DNA of 64,000 nucleotides from Uloborus plumipes (lineage: Eukaryota; Arthropoda; Arachnida; Araneae; Uloboridae). This document shows, piece by piece, positions 44,233 to 56,645 of this stretch. Each line of letters begins with the position of its first letter. Position 1 is the first letter of the stretch. The stretch is taken from positions 1 through 64,000 of the forward strand of contig JAXGGA010003040.1 of assembly GCA_038373865.1 (NCBI GenBank), read 5' to 3'. The translations under genes were made by a program, and so were the position numbers. The notes under the pieces are model-generated. The model had not been told where the DNA came from, did not search any database, and saw only the letters and a program-made list of their open reading frames with translations.

Positions 44233-44289
44233 CTAGCTGCGTAGCCCGGCGTTGCACGGGCTGTAATGTAGTGAAGGCAGTTTGAGAAA

Positions 44290-44480
44290 ACTACTCGCCA
44301 CCAAGGCGGCTCGCCTTTAAAGAAATGAGGAAAGTTTAAACAGTTTACTCGCCGTCAAGGCGGCTCGCCTTTACAGTAGCGAGGAAAGTTTCAATTCACT
44401 ACTCGCCGCCAAGGCGGCTCGCCTTTAAAGTACCAAGGAAAAGTTTAATAAACTACTCCCCGCTAAAGCGGCTCGCTAAA
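44290..44480. repeat. ~60-bp tandem with GCCGCCAAGGCGGC palindrome
   Basis: Four units (ctactcgcc.(c/t)aaggcggctcgcctttaaag...gaggaaagttt), the last diverged. The same palindrome occurs once in the short copy near 5884-5900. Confidence 0.85.
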
Positions 44481-44680
44481 AAGCTTTCCTGCATCAAAGA
44501 ATCAATCGAATTATTTGCACATGCTTCCTCAAAAATAAAGACGATGTCAAGTAGCGCATACTTAGCACTCTCCCTAAATTACAAATAAAATTCCTTTCCA
44601 AAAACAATTATTTCCAAACCGCTTTCTTCCGGTAAAATTAATTGCAAAATTCTAAACGAAAAAGTTCTTTTAATATTTGG

Positions 44681-46215
44681 ATCGAAGCCAGAAAAAGTCC
44701 CTTCTAAAAACAGCAATTGCAATTTTATTTAAAAACACATTTTCAAAATGGTACCTGAGGAAAAATATGTCATTAATAATTAGAATAAAAACAATTGTTA
44801 GAACTTTGTTATAACACGTATTCAAAATGACAATGAAAAAAATAACACTCTTTCATTTTAAAAAGTTCAACTTAGGGCCGAATTCAAGTGAAACACCATT
44901 GCAATCGCTTCGAGGCGTTTGCATATTGCAACCGCTACTGTAAGTCGAATTCAAGTGAATTCGTTTCACTTGAATCCAAATTTTGGAATTTGCGATTGCA
45001 TTGGTGAGTTGCGATCGTCCGTGTTTCACTTGAATCCCTGCCTTAATTAACGTTTCAATTCAAAATCGCAACGGAAAGAAATAAATATCTTGGAATTTTA
45101 AATAGTTCAATAATTTAATTAACGTTTTAGTTCAAAATGGCAACGGTAAGAAAAAATGTCTTGGAAGTTTAATCATTAATTAGGCTTAATCGCTTTAAAT
45201 TTGACTACTTATTAATTAAACATTCACTTTAAATTTGACTAGTTATGGATCGCAGCCAGAAAAAGCAACGCCTCCTAAATACTAAATGCCTATAACATTT
45301 GCTTCGCTACCGTAGAGATGTGTTCAACATTAAACGCCACCTTGCGGCAATCCGATGATGTCGTTGTTATTTTTCGATTCGTTAATTTTTAAATTTAAAT
45401 TCAGAAATGAACCAATCGTTAATTTTTGGAAGAACTCCGGTAGATGGCAGTGTATCGTGAACCAAGGGAACTTTTCAGCTATTGGCGATGGATCCAAACA
45501 ATATTCGAGTTAAATTTTTTGATTGGTTGATTTTTAAAATTAAATTTAGAAATGAACCAATCTTTAATTTCTCTTTCTCGAAGAACTCTGGTAGATGGCA
45601 GTGTATCGTGAACATAGAATGAAATCTTGCTCTGTGCTAAAAACCGGGAAGTTTCAGGCATTTAGTATTTAGGAGGCGTTGGAAAAAGTCCCTTCTAAAA
45701 ACAGCAATTGCAATTTTATTTAAAAACACATTTTCAAAATGGTACCTGAGAAAAAATGCAAGTCATAATTAGAATAAAAACAATTGTTAGAACTTTGTTA
45801 TAACACGTATTTAAAATGACAATGGAAAAAAATAACACTCTTTCATTTTAAAAAGTTCAATTTAATTAACGTTTTAATTTAGGGCCGAATTCAAGTGAAA
45901 CACCATTGCAGTCGCTTCGAGGCGATCGCATATTGCAACCGCTACTGTAAGTCGAATTCAAGTGAATTCGTTTCACTTGAATCCAAATTTTGGAATTTGC
46001 GATTGCATTGGTGAGTTGCGATCGTCCGTGTTTCACTTGAATTCCTGCCTTAAAATCGCAACGGAAAGAAATAAATATCTTGGAAATAGTAATTTTAAAT
46101 AGTTCAATAATTTAATTAACGTTTTAATTCAAAATGGCAACGGTAAGAAAAAATGTCTTGGAAGTTTAATCATTTATTAGGCTTAATCGCTTTAAACTTG
46201 ACTACTTATTAATTG
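44681..46215. repeat. 568-bp tandem duplication, second unit split by a MITE
   Basis: Unit 1 starts atcgaagccagaaaaagtccc at 44681. Unit 2 starts atcgcagccagaaaaag at 45249 and resumes gaaaaagtccc at 45682 after the inserted MITE. Both units then contain aattcaagtgaaacaccattgca, attgcaaccgctactgtaag and tttcacttgaat(c/t)c blocks and end ...cttgactacttattaatt. Confidence 0.85.
45266..45681. mobile_element. MITE with 26-bp terminal inverted repeats (416 bp)
   Basis: CAACGCCTCCTAAATACTAA(ATGCCT) and its perfect inverse bound the element, flanked by the direct repeat GAAAAAG (7 bp, perhaps 8 with one mismatch). Inside, a ~125-bp tandem carries gaactc(c/t)ggtagatggcagtgtatcgtgaac twice. A diverged end of the same family is at about 21954. 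Confidence 0.85.
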
Positions 46216-46390
46216 ATATCTTCGCTAATTAAAATCGTATAATTATATAGATTGAAACTAATGAAGCCTGAAAAATTACCTATCTATCGGTACCTGGTTC
46301 GACTTTCAGTTCATTGGCGTTCAGGAGAAAGAAGCGTGACATAGAAAGAAAGATAGTTAGAAAGATACTCAGTTTTTAATATAAGTAGAT

Positions 46391-47053
46391 TTTAACATTC
46401 TTCAACAGAGTCATCTAACAGACTTCACGAAGTTAAAGTTCTGTTCCCAGATGATGATGAATACTTGGAGAAGATTTTACAAAACAGATTTCTAAAACTT
46501 GGAGATTTCAAGAAATTAAAGAAGGAGGCAGCGTTCCTTCCAAAAGGTATTATGAAAAAACTTCTGCTACATCCGAACATCTACTCGTTTTAATAGCATG
46601 ATTACTTTAATGGACTACATGAGTGACTAGAATTTATATTTAATTTTGTTTTTCAATGCACTTTTTAAAATCAATTTTAATCTTTCATAAGTTAAAAATT
46701 TATTTTCAATTTTTAACAAATATATAGAAAATAAAAGCTTTACACCAACTATCTGTTCTTATTCTCCCCCATCAACATTATTTATTTTCTTTCAGCCCAT
46801 GAAAAGTTAAATTGAAAAAAAAAGAAAAAAAAAGCATGTGTTCCAATTGACCCCTTTCCGCGGGGTGAATTAAAACACCGCTAAAAATATACATTTTAAT
46901 AAACTATCCAACATGTTTTGTTGTTGCTTGGAATATCAAGAGTAAAGCAAGACCGAAGTTTTCACCTAAAATATAAGATTAAAAAAAATAATGTTTCAAT
47001 TACGTTTTTTTATGTTCAAAGCTGAAAAGTGTACTAATTCACTCGTTTTACGG
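46391..47053 (+). mobile_element. second copy of the 'CCGTAAAAYGGGG' transposon family, 5'-truncated
   Basis: It contains a transposase tail and 'gttccaattgacccctttccgcggggtg', then a right end similar to inverted 36915-37060 (gcttggaatatcaagagtaaagcaagac, aattcactcgttttacgg) followed by TA. The left end is cut at the dispersed repeat terminus at 46390. Another end fragment lies at 47765-47850 (aaaacgaggtgaatcggaac). Confidence 0.7.
46399..46593 (+). pseudogene. transposase C-terminal remnant (second copy)
   Basis: Open plus frame ending TAA at 46591-46593: HEVKVLFPDDDEYLEKIL, NRFLKLGDFKKLKKEAAFLP and KGIMKKLLLHPNIYSF. It aligns to the 37.4-kb remnant over its last 50 or so residues. There is no start and no catalytic portion. 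Confidence 0.6.
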
Positions 47054-47890
47054 TAATACATTAACAAAAGTTACACTTTTTCAATTCATTTGTATAAATA
47101 GTCGGCAATATAATTCTAGTTTTTCCACAACATGAGTGGAGAAAAAAACGAAAATTTTATTCAATTATTTAATGATCTCCAAATGTGTTAAAGTATATTT
47201 ATTAGCAAATTTACTTAACGGAAATATTGTGAACAAAAGCAAATCCAATAACTAATGTTTTCCGCCTTGAGCCACTGATGTTTCTTTAAGAACAAAAATA
47301 AAAAAATAAAAATTCCTTAACAGCATTTTCACTGTGGCCGTTCTCAGCTCTTTAATCCTGTTTGACCAAGATTAAAACACGTTGAAGAAACATTTTATCA
47401 AGAAAATCGAAGCACCTTTTACGTAAAATGATTTTCTATTATTCTTAAACTGAAAGTTTTGATCGATCAAAAAAAGTGTGCTTGAAGTTTGATTAAAGCC
47501 TGCAGTGATTTTTTTAATCATATTATCAGCAAAAACTAATGGTTTAATGTCTGTACTGTACTACAAAGGTTTGAGGGTTTTTATAAAATGAAATTATCGT
47601 TTTAGAATCTTGATTAAAGATTTAAAGAAAATGTTTGGCATAGAATGCCTAATGTTTACGAGAATTGATCTAGGGTTTTAGAACAGGATGGTGAGTTTTA
47701 AAATATTAACTTCTTTACAGATTTTCTCAAAAGAAAAATCACAAAACTAGTGACGAGTTCAGAAAATGCTGCATAAAACGAGGTGAATCGGAACATTTTT
47801 TCAGCTTTGATCATGAAAAAGTAATAAGTATTTTAATATTCAGCTGCAATAAAAGCGCTTGTTAATTTGTAAAATTAGAATTTTTCATCT

Positions 47891-47893
<3 letters not shown>

Positions 47894-47953
<60 letters not shown>
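47894..47953. repeat. (TA)n microsatellite
   Basis: About 30 TA units directly abutting the left end of the 47954-49086 element. Confidence 0.95.
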
Positions 47954-47956
<3 letters not shown>

Positions 47957-49086
47957 TAGCGAGGCGTGACTTCAAGCGTCAGTCATCGCTAACTTTCAGG
48001 TCTCTAAAGAAATATACCAGACCATATGTTTCGCTCAGGGGTGTTTGTGACAAGAAATTTCTGAAAATTTTGGACTGCCGTTTCAGAAATTTAATTTCTC
48101 AGTTTTCGAAAATTTTGAACTGTCGTTTCTGATGTCCATTATTTGGTTCTTTTTTTCATTGCTGAAGAATAACAATATTGCAATGTGTTTAAAAAAATGA
48201 TATATTGCTACAGATTTTTACGAAAGTGTGTGTGAGGGGGAGGGAGGGGTAAGTTCCTCATACTTTCAGAACATTTCATCAAGTTTTCAGAAAATTTTAC
48301 TTACCTTGTAAAAATCTTGGTTCACAGATGCTTCTTTTTCAATTTGAAAAGTTCAAGCTTGCTGAAATGCAAAGCTCGAAAGGCAACGAGCACTACTTTT
48401 TATGAAAAACATTTATAATTGAAACTAAAAAGAGAGAGTAAAAAAAACAAAACCACGCACACATATATTCGTTTTTGAAAGTTCGATGAAGTTCCAAAAC
48501 ACAAAAGGTAACAGTATTTTCCCCCATGCAAAACTACTGTTGTTGCAAACAATATTGTCTTCGACCCGTCGGGCTCATATTGGCGCCATCGTAAAATAAC
48601 CGCAACCCCTTTTTTTTGAAAAATGTGACGCAACGAATTGAAAAAAGAAAAAAAAAAAAAAAGAATGAAAGAAACAGGAGAAAAAAATGTCTACCCCTCC
48701 CCATCCAACCCCCCCGATCCGCCAAAACTGAGAGTTGCCAGTAAAAACAAAATGCTTTGCACATAAAATTTTCGCGGGTCATCGCCGATGACTCGTTTTA
48801 CATCTAAGGGAAGCTGTGAAAGAATCTGATTGGCTGAAATGGCTGACAAGCGAAAAAAGTTGCGCGCGCACACACAAAACCGATGCGGTATCTTTAGCGA
48901 TGAGTGAAGGTCACGCCTAATCATTTACTCAACAGATGGCACCAGTAAAATAAAATTTGGAATATTAAATGATCCGAAAAAATAATCTGAAAGTAAAATT
49001 TTAAAAACTTTAATTCTTCCAGTGCAAAACAAGGTTTGCCTTCAGGTCATCGGCGAATCGTTCGATGACTTGAGGCCTCGCTACTG
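47954..49086. mobile_element. hAT-like non-autonomous element in (TA)n (1133 bp)
   Basis: The ends are CAGTAGCGAGGC and the inverse GCCTCGCTACTG, each bordered by (TA)n, which is compatible with an 8-bp ATATATAT duplication that cannot be proven inside a microsatellite. Subterminal 'tcatcg' words are shared. No transposase frame. Confidence 0.72.
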
Positions 49087-49573
49087 ATATATATATATAT
49101 ATATATATAAATGCATATAATTGCAATCTCTATAAAAAAGAAGTAAAGGGCAGATAAATAGTATAGGCAAAGAAATTGCTCTCGTCTCTTCTTAGAATCG
49201 AGTTAGTGTCTCTAAGAAAATAAATTACCGCTATTAATTATGTTACAAGAATCTTAGTCATTTTCGCACCATCAATCTTTATTTCCAACGCCTGATAGGA
49301 AAATGCCTTTCTGGCATTTTTGATGCCATTTTTTTCTATAAGCATCGGATTCATGCCTTGTAGATTGTAGTAGTTTTTCGTTGTTGAGAAAATCCGTTAT
49401 AACCACTGTTGATTAAAAAAACCCGTTTTAAAAAACCGTTTTTTTGATTGAAACTGGGTTTATTTGGTTTTTACATTAGTTTTAAGATGGACAATTTTAT
49501 TTTCGGAAAGACAAGACTTTATTAATTGGTAATTAATATTAAGCATTTACATTTTTACCTTATTTTTGGATGA

Positions 49574-50949
49574 TTAAGAGCAAGAATCTGAGAGAGTGTC
49601 ACGCCTGTGATTCATGACCTCTCAGATTTTTTCCAAAAAATTACCAAATGTTTATTACCTTATTGAAAGACCAAATCCAGAATGTTTTGCTCTAAAGTTG
49701 AGTTGTTTAGTTTTTATGGACCCCTAAAGTTGAAGGCGCGGCATCAAAAATTAAGCGGATTTTCAAGACATGGAAGTTGCCGTGAGCCAAAACTCTTACC
49801 AGGAACTGTTTAACTCCAATTTTCTTTTTGTATATAGAATATAGAAGGTTGAAACTTTACAAAATGAGTGTTAAGTTTGAGGTAAGTTGTTGCCGTAAGG
49901 TCAGTGAAGGCCCTCAAAACAAGGCATTTTTGACGTTTTTTAGCGTTTTTGAGGACCAAAAACAGCTTGTACATTTCAGTTGGCACGGCAAAAGTAGTTT
50001 CGTTTGAAAGACCAGTGTAAGCACTTTAAAATAATGTATAAATAACCGAGGAAAGTTCAACGTGCTTTTAGTTGCGTAAGGCCGAAATATGAAAAATGTC
50101 ATATTTTAGCGATATTCAAACGGTCATAACTTCCTCTGCCAACAACATATTGAAATATTTTTTTTGCCAACGTCATACTCTATTCTTTGTCTTAACAGAA
50201 CAGTTGAGTCCTTTGAGGCGAAATGTAAAAATTTTTTTTACAAAAAATGTATTTTTTCCTGTGTATTTTTTGTAAAAAAAAAATCACATTTCGCCTCAAA
50301 GAACTCAACTGTTCTGTTAAGACAAATAATAGAGTATGACATTGTCAAAGAAAATATTTCAATATGTTGTTGGCAGAGGAAGTTATGACCGCTTGAATAT
50401 CGGTAAAATATGACATTTTTCATATTTCGGCCTTACGCAACTAAAAGTACGTTAAACTTTCATCGGTTATTTATACATTATTTTAAAGTGCTTACACTGG
50501 TCTTTCAAACGAAACTACTTTTGCCGTGCCAACTGAAATGTACAAGCTGTTTTTGGTCCTCAAAAACGCTAAAAAACGTCAAAAATGCCTTGTTTTGAGG
50601 GCCTTCACTGACCTTACGGCAACAACTTACCTCAAACTTAACACTCATTTTGTAAAGTTTCAACCTTCTATATTCTATATACAAAAAGAAAATTGGAGTT
50701 AAACAGTTCCTGGTAAGAGTTTTGGCTCACGGCAACTTCCATGTCTTGAAAATCCGCTTAATTTTTGATGCCGCGCCTTCAACTTTAGGGATCCATAAAA
50801 ACTAAACAACTCAACTTTAGAGCAAAACATTCTGGATTTGGTCTTTCAATAAGATAATAAACATTTGGTAATTTTTGGGAGAAAATCTGAGAGGTCATGA
50901 ATCACCCCATAATGCTAGGCGTGACAGTTTCTCAGATTCTTGCTCTTAA
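49574..50949. mobile_element. TTAA-flanked foldback element (1376 bp)
   Basis: Both ends read TTAAGAGCAAGAATCTGAGA inward. Arms of about 650 bp (49574-50228 and about 50290-50949) are inverted copies with few differences, separated by a ~60-bp A/T-rich loop. Small differences near the right end (tcaccccataatgctaggcgtgacag) are an insertion relative to the left. No protein. A solo arm is at 17516-18178. Confidence 0.87.
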
Positions 50950-52351
50950 TTAAATAATTAAGAGTAAAACTTGTAGAGCTTTCTGCAGAAGAAATATTGT
51001 TTGAAAATCTTTAAGTATTAAAAATTACTATTCGTTAATGAATCTTGGCATAAACAAATAGTCACAGAAATAATTTAGCATGAGAGCTGAGACATGATTA
51101 ATTATAAATAACTGAGACGGAAATTTTGTAAATTAAATTCCTCATAATTATACTTTCTGCAATAAGTAAATTAAACTAAGATAAAATGAAAATCACGTGT
51201 TTCTTCACATTCCGAGAATTTCAAAATATTTACAAATGAACTATACCCAGTATAACGAGAGCTGGCGTCTCAAAGTAAAATTAATTTCCCACTCTCCGCA
51301 CCTTTCCCCTGATGGCTGTCATGGTTATGGCGCTTTGGACTTTTTCCCCACTTAGCTTTTGCAACAACGGTTAAATGCAAACGGTTGAAATTGCTTCGTG
51401 CGTAAACTGTCGTTTAATTGAAAAATAGCGTTAACGAAGCACAACTTTTCCCTGGAAATTTTTGCTTTGTTTATGTATGCCTAGATGTGTTGGAAAACGT
51501 TGAGAAATAACTGAGACATGGGGATATCAATCAAAGCGTAAGAAAAATTCGATAAACATAAAATAAATGAAATGCCTCAACGGCAGTGCATAAAAAAAAA
51601 AGAGTGGAGCTGTTTTCTTTCGTACGGTATCCATGTAGGCGACGTAAAATTTCTAAACTTGGTATTATTCAACTTCGCAGAGATGGCCTATGACTCCTCC
51701 TTTTTTCAGGATTGTCCATTTTTAGAAAGGGGTGATACGTAGATGAAAATTGAGGATGGGATTCACAATTGCGGCATTGGTTATAAAGCTTGAATACGTC
51801 ACCTTGCTTACCTTTAGTTGGTCTCCCAATTTGAGAAATTAGCCAAAGAGGAACCTATTTTAATTTTTCCACAATCGAGAAAGATTTCTCATTGGATATA
51901 AGAAAGTAGGTGGGTCTTGGTTTTGTATCTTTCCGCAGCCATTGGCCATTGACTGCAGCGCCTCCAACTTTTCATTTAAATTTAAAAACAAAATGGTAAC
52001 ATAAGGATTGCAATAAAGAAAGAAAAGACTTGTTTTCACTTCCTCGCCAAATGCAGGTGTGGCTCGAAGAACTATTTAATATTTCATAAAACTTATCACT
52101 TCGCCAAAATGTCGCTAAACTTGCAAATATGGCACACTGGAGTTTCTTCCTACTCTACCTATTTTAAGGAATAGACTCGTTTTCTCCTTTGATTGACACC
52201 GGCCACCTCGTCGTGGTTGAATAATACGCCTATTTTAAAGCAACAGAGTATAATGCATCACAAGGCTAATGCACATTACACAAATCAAAACATCAACATA
52301 TGTTTTGTTTAAAGCTAAAAAAGAAAAAAAAAAGTTACAGATCATATAATA
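50950..52351. other. non-coding
   Basis: No exon recognised. The block 52085-52200 (cacttcgccaaaatgtcgctaaac...tctacc.attttaagga.tagactcg) is similar to 35700-35800, a further dispersed repeat. Confidence 0.45.
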
Positions 52352-52470
52352 CAGTCGAATCTCGTCAATTCGAGCACGCTTAAAACGAATTGCTGCTGTG
52401 ACGAATTCTATTTCCGATCCCCACCTTATTGTTTGTAATGTGTTATTCCTCGGATATGGCGAACTACGGT
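52352..52470 (+). mobile_element. Tigger/pogo-like 5' terminus (second copy of 24900 family)
   Basis: TA|CAGTCGAATCTCGTCAATT, then gagcacgcttaaaacgaattgctg and atttccgatccccaccttattgtttg, matching 24900-25010. Confidence 0.65.
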
Positions 52471-55400
52471 CAAGCTGAAATGATTTTAAAGATGAGTTCG
52501 TTTTCACAATGTTCGACCCTAATTTACTGAATGCATCAGCCAGATCCCTCGTACAAATGCGAGGAATAGGCTTTAAGAAAACATCATGTTTTTGTAGACA
52601 TTATTTCTTCTGATTTAATGCATTTAGAAACTCATTTTTTTTTAGTTTAAAAAAGAGATCCGAATCAGCTTTTTCAATTCTCCGGGAAAAAAAAACACCC
52701 TCACATGGTTTAAAAAAACAAATATTATTTTAACCAACGTGGTTTAAACCAAACATTCCTGGTTTCAACCTAGTTTAACTCTTTCACTTTTGGGCCCCAC
52801 GTATCCTTACATTATACGGTTTAATATATATTAAATTTTACACGATTAAAAAACACAGAAATAATTCAGTTGCATCCTGATAACTAAATGTCGTGTAGTG
52901 AGAATTGTTATTTTCTTACGGGTTTCATTTTTGTAATATCACAACGGATTCAACATTTATTCAATATATCATTATAAATAAATAAATTAATAAAATAATA
53001 ATAAGCGCAATAAAAACAAACAAATCTATTTACCAAAGAAATTAACTTGATGCTAAAAGCTGAAAATGTCAAGATAATTATATTCTTATAAGCTTATAAA
53101 CTTTAACTCATTAACTAATGGAGAGCACATGCATTTATACGAAATAAGTAATGTCTGTGTATCTGAAAATTATTTCTGTTCTTCGACCGTTTAATTTTTA
53201 GCTCAAAACTTAAACTTCCTTTCTTATTTTAAAGAAATGCTTCTTTTGCATCACATACAAATTTATTCGACGATTCTAATATGGTATTGGAAAGGAAATC
53301 TAAATTTATGGGTTTTGCAACATGATTTGGCTTTTAAATTATTTTGCAAATCGTAAACCATTCTACTATTTTCAAGTTAAAACTTTAATGAGGAAAATTC
53401 ACGGGAATTCGCGCATTTATAAGATAAAATAAAATTTGACGTAATAGTTAATGATTCCGTTCACTGTTATTTTCTGCTAATAAGAAGTCCCGACATGAGC
53501 AAATCTGTTGTGAGCGGTGTATGCCTGAAAATTTCCGGCAATAGATAGGCTATCTTAATCTCCTTTATATAAAATGGTTTAACAAACGGATCATGAAGTT
53601 TTTGAAATACAATACAATTCTAAAAGAAGTTTCAAGATTGATAGAATGTTTAAGGCTGAGCATTTTCGAATTAAATGACAGAATCTTAACTGTTCCAGCT
53701 TAAATAAGCATGAAAGCAACTTAAAATATTGTACTATTGCAAAATGACATAAATTGAACTACCAAATTTTCGATAAACGCAATTAGAAAGCATTTTTGAA
53801 GAGTATTCGACAAAATATTATTAACGTGTATGGGTCTTAAACACTTACGTCTTTAACACTATGATATAAGTGGGTATTACGTCTTTAACACTTTTCAAAA
53901 GCTTAAGACGAGCCAGAATTAATTATACGATTGACGAATTCGCTTAGTACGAAAGTGAAAGAGCAGCGGTATTTGCTCGTTGTAACCGAGTGGTATTAAA
54001 AGAACAGGTTTGGTTGATCACAGCGGCGCTTCTTTCTTTAGTCGTTTGAGCAACTTATTTTTTAAAATTACGTCTAGAATTTCTGTCGCTTGTATTCACG
54101 AAGTGACAAAAGCTCTTAAAAAATTGCTGAACTGGTAGATTTTTATTAAATTTCAAAGCACGTATATAATGCTTAAAATTTCTTACTAGAAATTTATTTT
54201 TAGCTAAAACTTTTCTTTTCTTACATTTTTGCATCTAGAATATAGTGCTTATAACTCCAATCTAAAAATTTGCATTTTGAAACGGGTTTCCCCATGTGTA
54301 AACTTTTGCACCGTTAATTTCATGCTTTTAAGCCATAAATAGTGCAAAAAAAAAAAAAAAATCTTGAAAATGAGCAGTTTTATGTAGAATGAGCAGTTTT
54401 ATGTAGAATCCTTGCCAAAAGGTAAATGGAGAGCTCCCCACGCTTTTTTTTTACATTTAAGTTATCTGTTTGGTGAGTCTTTTCGCTGCTGAATGAGCTT
54501 TCATCGAAATGTAATTTTTTTATTTTTCAGTTCCTATTGCTACAAAGTGTGTCTTTTTGGTTTTTTAACTATTATTTTTTTTTTGTAACAAAACGTTGTT
54601 TTTCTTTTTAACCATGACGCAGCAAGGAAGGAGTTATAAGTTTGACGTGTCTGTGTATGTGTCGATCTGTGTGTCTGTCTGTGGCACTCTAGTACCTAAA
54701 TAGATGGACCGATTAATTTTTTTTTTATTTTAAAGGTGAAGTAATCGGGAGTGTTCTTAGGTAGGTCTCGTCTTCGGATGATATTAATTAACAAATTTAT
54801 TAATTAAAAACCTTTAAAACGTTATTCGCATTTTTAACATACTTCAAAATAAAAAAAAATTGTGTCAAAAGAAATTTTTTTTTTTGCTTCTGATAAGATG
54901 TGTTTGGAGCTTCCATGTAAAATATAACTCGAATTATAACGTTTTTTGTGGTTAATTTAACGTCTTTAGTGTTTTCATATATTTCACTCCTTCGAAAAGA
55001 ATTTGATATCTCTTAAAAAAGTGGAGGAGTATGTTAATGAACTGAAAAAAAAAAAAAAAAAAACACTTACTACAAGTAATACATTTTTCGATTTTCTTTC
55101 ATAAACAGTTTATTTTTGACTTTAATTATCAGACGAATGCAGTAAAAATGCTAACAATTTATATTAATTTTGTCAGAAAAACATAATGATCTTTCAAGAT
55201 GAATATTTTCATTCATTTTTTAATTTATATCTGAATACCATGTATGTAAAAAGTATTGCTATTCACGAGATATCACTAATATTTTCCGACTGCAAATTAA
55301 TCAGACAATAGAAATGAAAAAAAATGGTTGATTTTTTTTTTCAAGGAGTCTTCCATCTTAGAATGAATTTAAGTTCTTCAAGAACTTAATGAGCATATTC

Positions 55401-56227
55401 TCCCTTTCTGTACACTAACACCGATTTATAAACAGTAAATATTAATAAATTTCTGTTCCAAATCATTTCTCATAATGTCTTTCATTGGTGACAATTGGTG
55501 ATTTTCAGTTGGTGATTTGATTTTTTTGACAGCGATTTTCAATTTATTGATCGTCCGTTGGCGACTGGTGACAGCTGACCTTAAGTGTTTTGCAAAAGAG
55601 TCAATTCATCCTTTGTATTTTAATAACCCCTTTTTTTTTGTAAATCCCCAAAGTTGGAAAAAAAAAAAAGAAAAAGAAAAAAAAAACCGAAAACAAGAAA
55701 GAAAGAAAGAAAGAGAAAAAACAATATTAAAAAATCAAGTGATGGAAACAGGATGTAAGTTTGACGAGAATCGTCTTTCCCTCTTCAGCGCACGTTTTTG
55801 AATTGTTAGCGTAGATTAAGTCATCTTGGTGATTATGAATATATAATTTTCGTGAATAAATCATTATTACAGAAATAGTATTTCATTTAGAACGTTTCAA
55901 ATACTCTTCGATACTGTCATAAATTTTGAGATTTCAATGCATTCTCCCTGTGAAACTTTCTACATCGCATACATGCTTGTCAAATGTCAGTTTAGTTTCA
56001 AGCTTTAACCATTGGAACATACTTCCAATCGCGTTGTTATATTGCATTTGTTTCGACCACCCCGCATTGATTTCATTAGTTCAAGGAAAAACAGAAATGG
56101 CAGAGTGCGAGTAATAAATACAACTGCATTAAACTGAAACAGTCCTATTGAATGGCGTGGCTAAGCAAAATGAGAGATTACTACCTCGCAACAAACAGAT
56201 ATAACTAATTTATAAATTTATCGCATT
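52471..56227. other. non-coding
   Basis: AT-rich with no recognised exon. 54615-54760 (ggagttataagtttgacgtgtctgtgtatgtgtc...) is a typical dispersed-element fragment with a tgtctg tract. There are A-rich simple tracts at 55015-55060 and 55660-55730. Confidence 0.45.
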
Positions 56228-56645
56228 ACTAGCTTATGACCCGGCGTTGCCCGGGTGCTAATAAAAGCTCCATTATAATTATTTTTAACTTATTTCATCC
56301 TAAAATGAAATAGGTGAGTCTTAAATTGAAAATTCATTGTTAATTGTAATCTTTGTTGGAAAATAATCATGTTTAAATGTGTTAAATTTTATCAATTTGT
56401 ATGCTTAAGGCTTGTCTCTATTACTCTATATATTCAAAATTGAAAGAAAATGGCCATTTTGAGACAAATAATTTGAATTTTGAGCTTTTTGAATTTTGCT
56501 AAAGTTTCAAAACCACCTATGTGAATTATAGTGCATCAAGGAACTTCTGTGCCAAGTTTGATGAACATCCGAGAAAAACTGGATTTGTATGAGGAACAAA
56601 CATACAAACAAACAAACCCACATCTATTTTTATATATATATAGAT
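56228..56645 (+). repeat. short dispersed repeat 'actagcttatgacccggcgttgcccgg'
   Basis: The start resembles 40376 and 44233. The end has acaaacatacaaacaaacaaac and tatatatatagatgt, a layout like 34748-36408. About 420 bp. Confidence 0.55.

Larger units (their letters stand above)
44233..46390 (+). repeat. dispersed repeat, long copy with internal duplication
   Basis: It starts actagctgcgtagcccggcgttgcacggg and ends gatactcagtttttaatataagtagat, the same two ends as 5725-5975 in reverse. It contains a 60-bp tandem (44290-44480), a 568-bp tandem duplication and a nested MITE. No protein was recognised, so class is unknown. Its last ~210 bp are the unoccupied counterpart of the Penelope-like target at 4.0/5.4 kb. 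Confidence 0.7.

Noticed and set aside
49574..50949. Paired frames near 49.9-50.1 kb and 50.4-50.6 kb encoding the same peptide
   Set aside because: They are the same sequence in the two inverted arms. No sign of a real protein.
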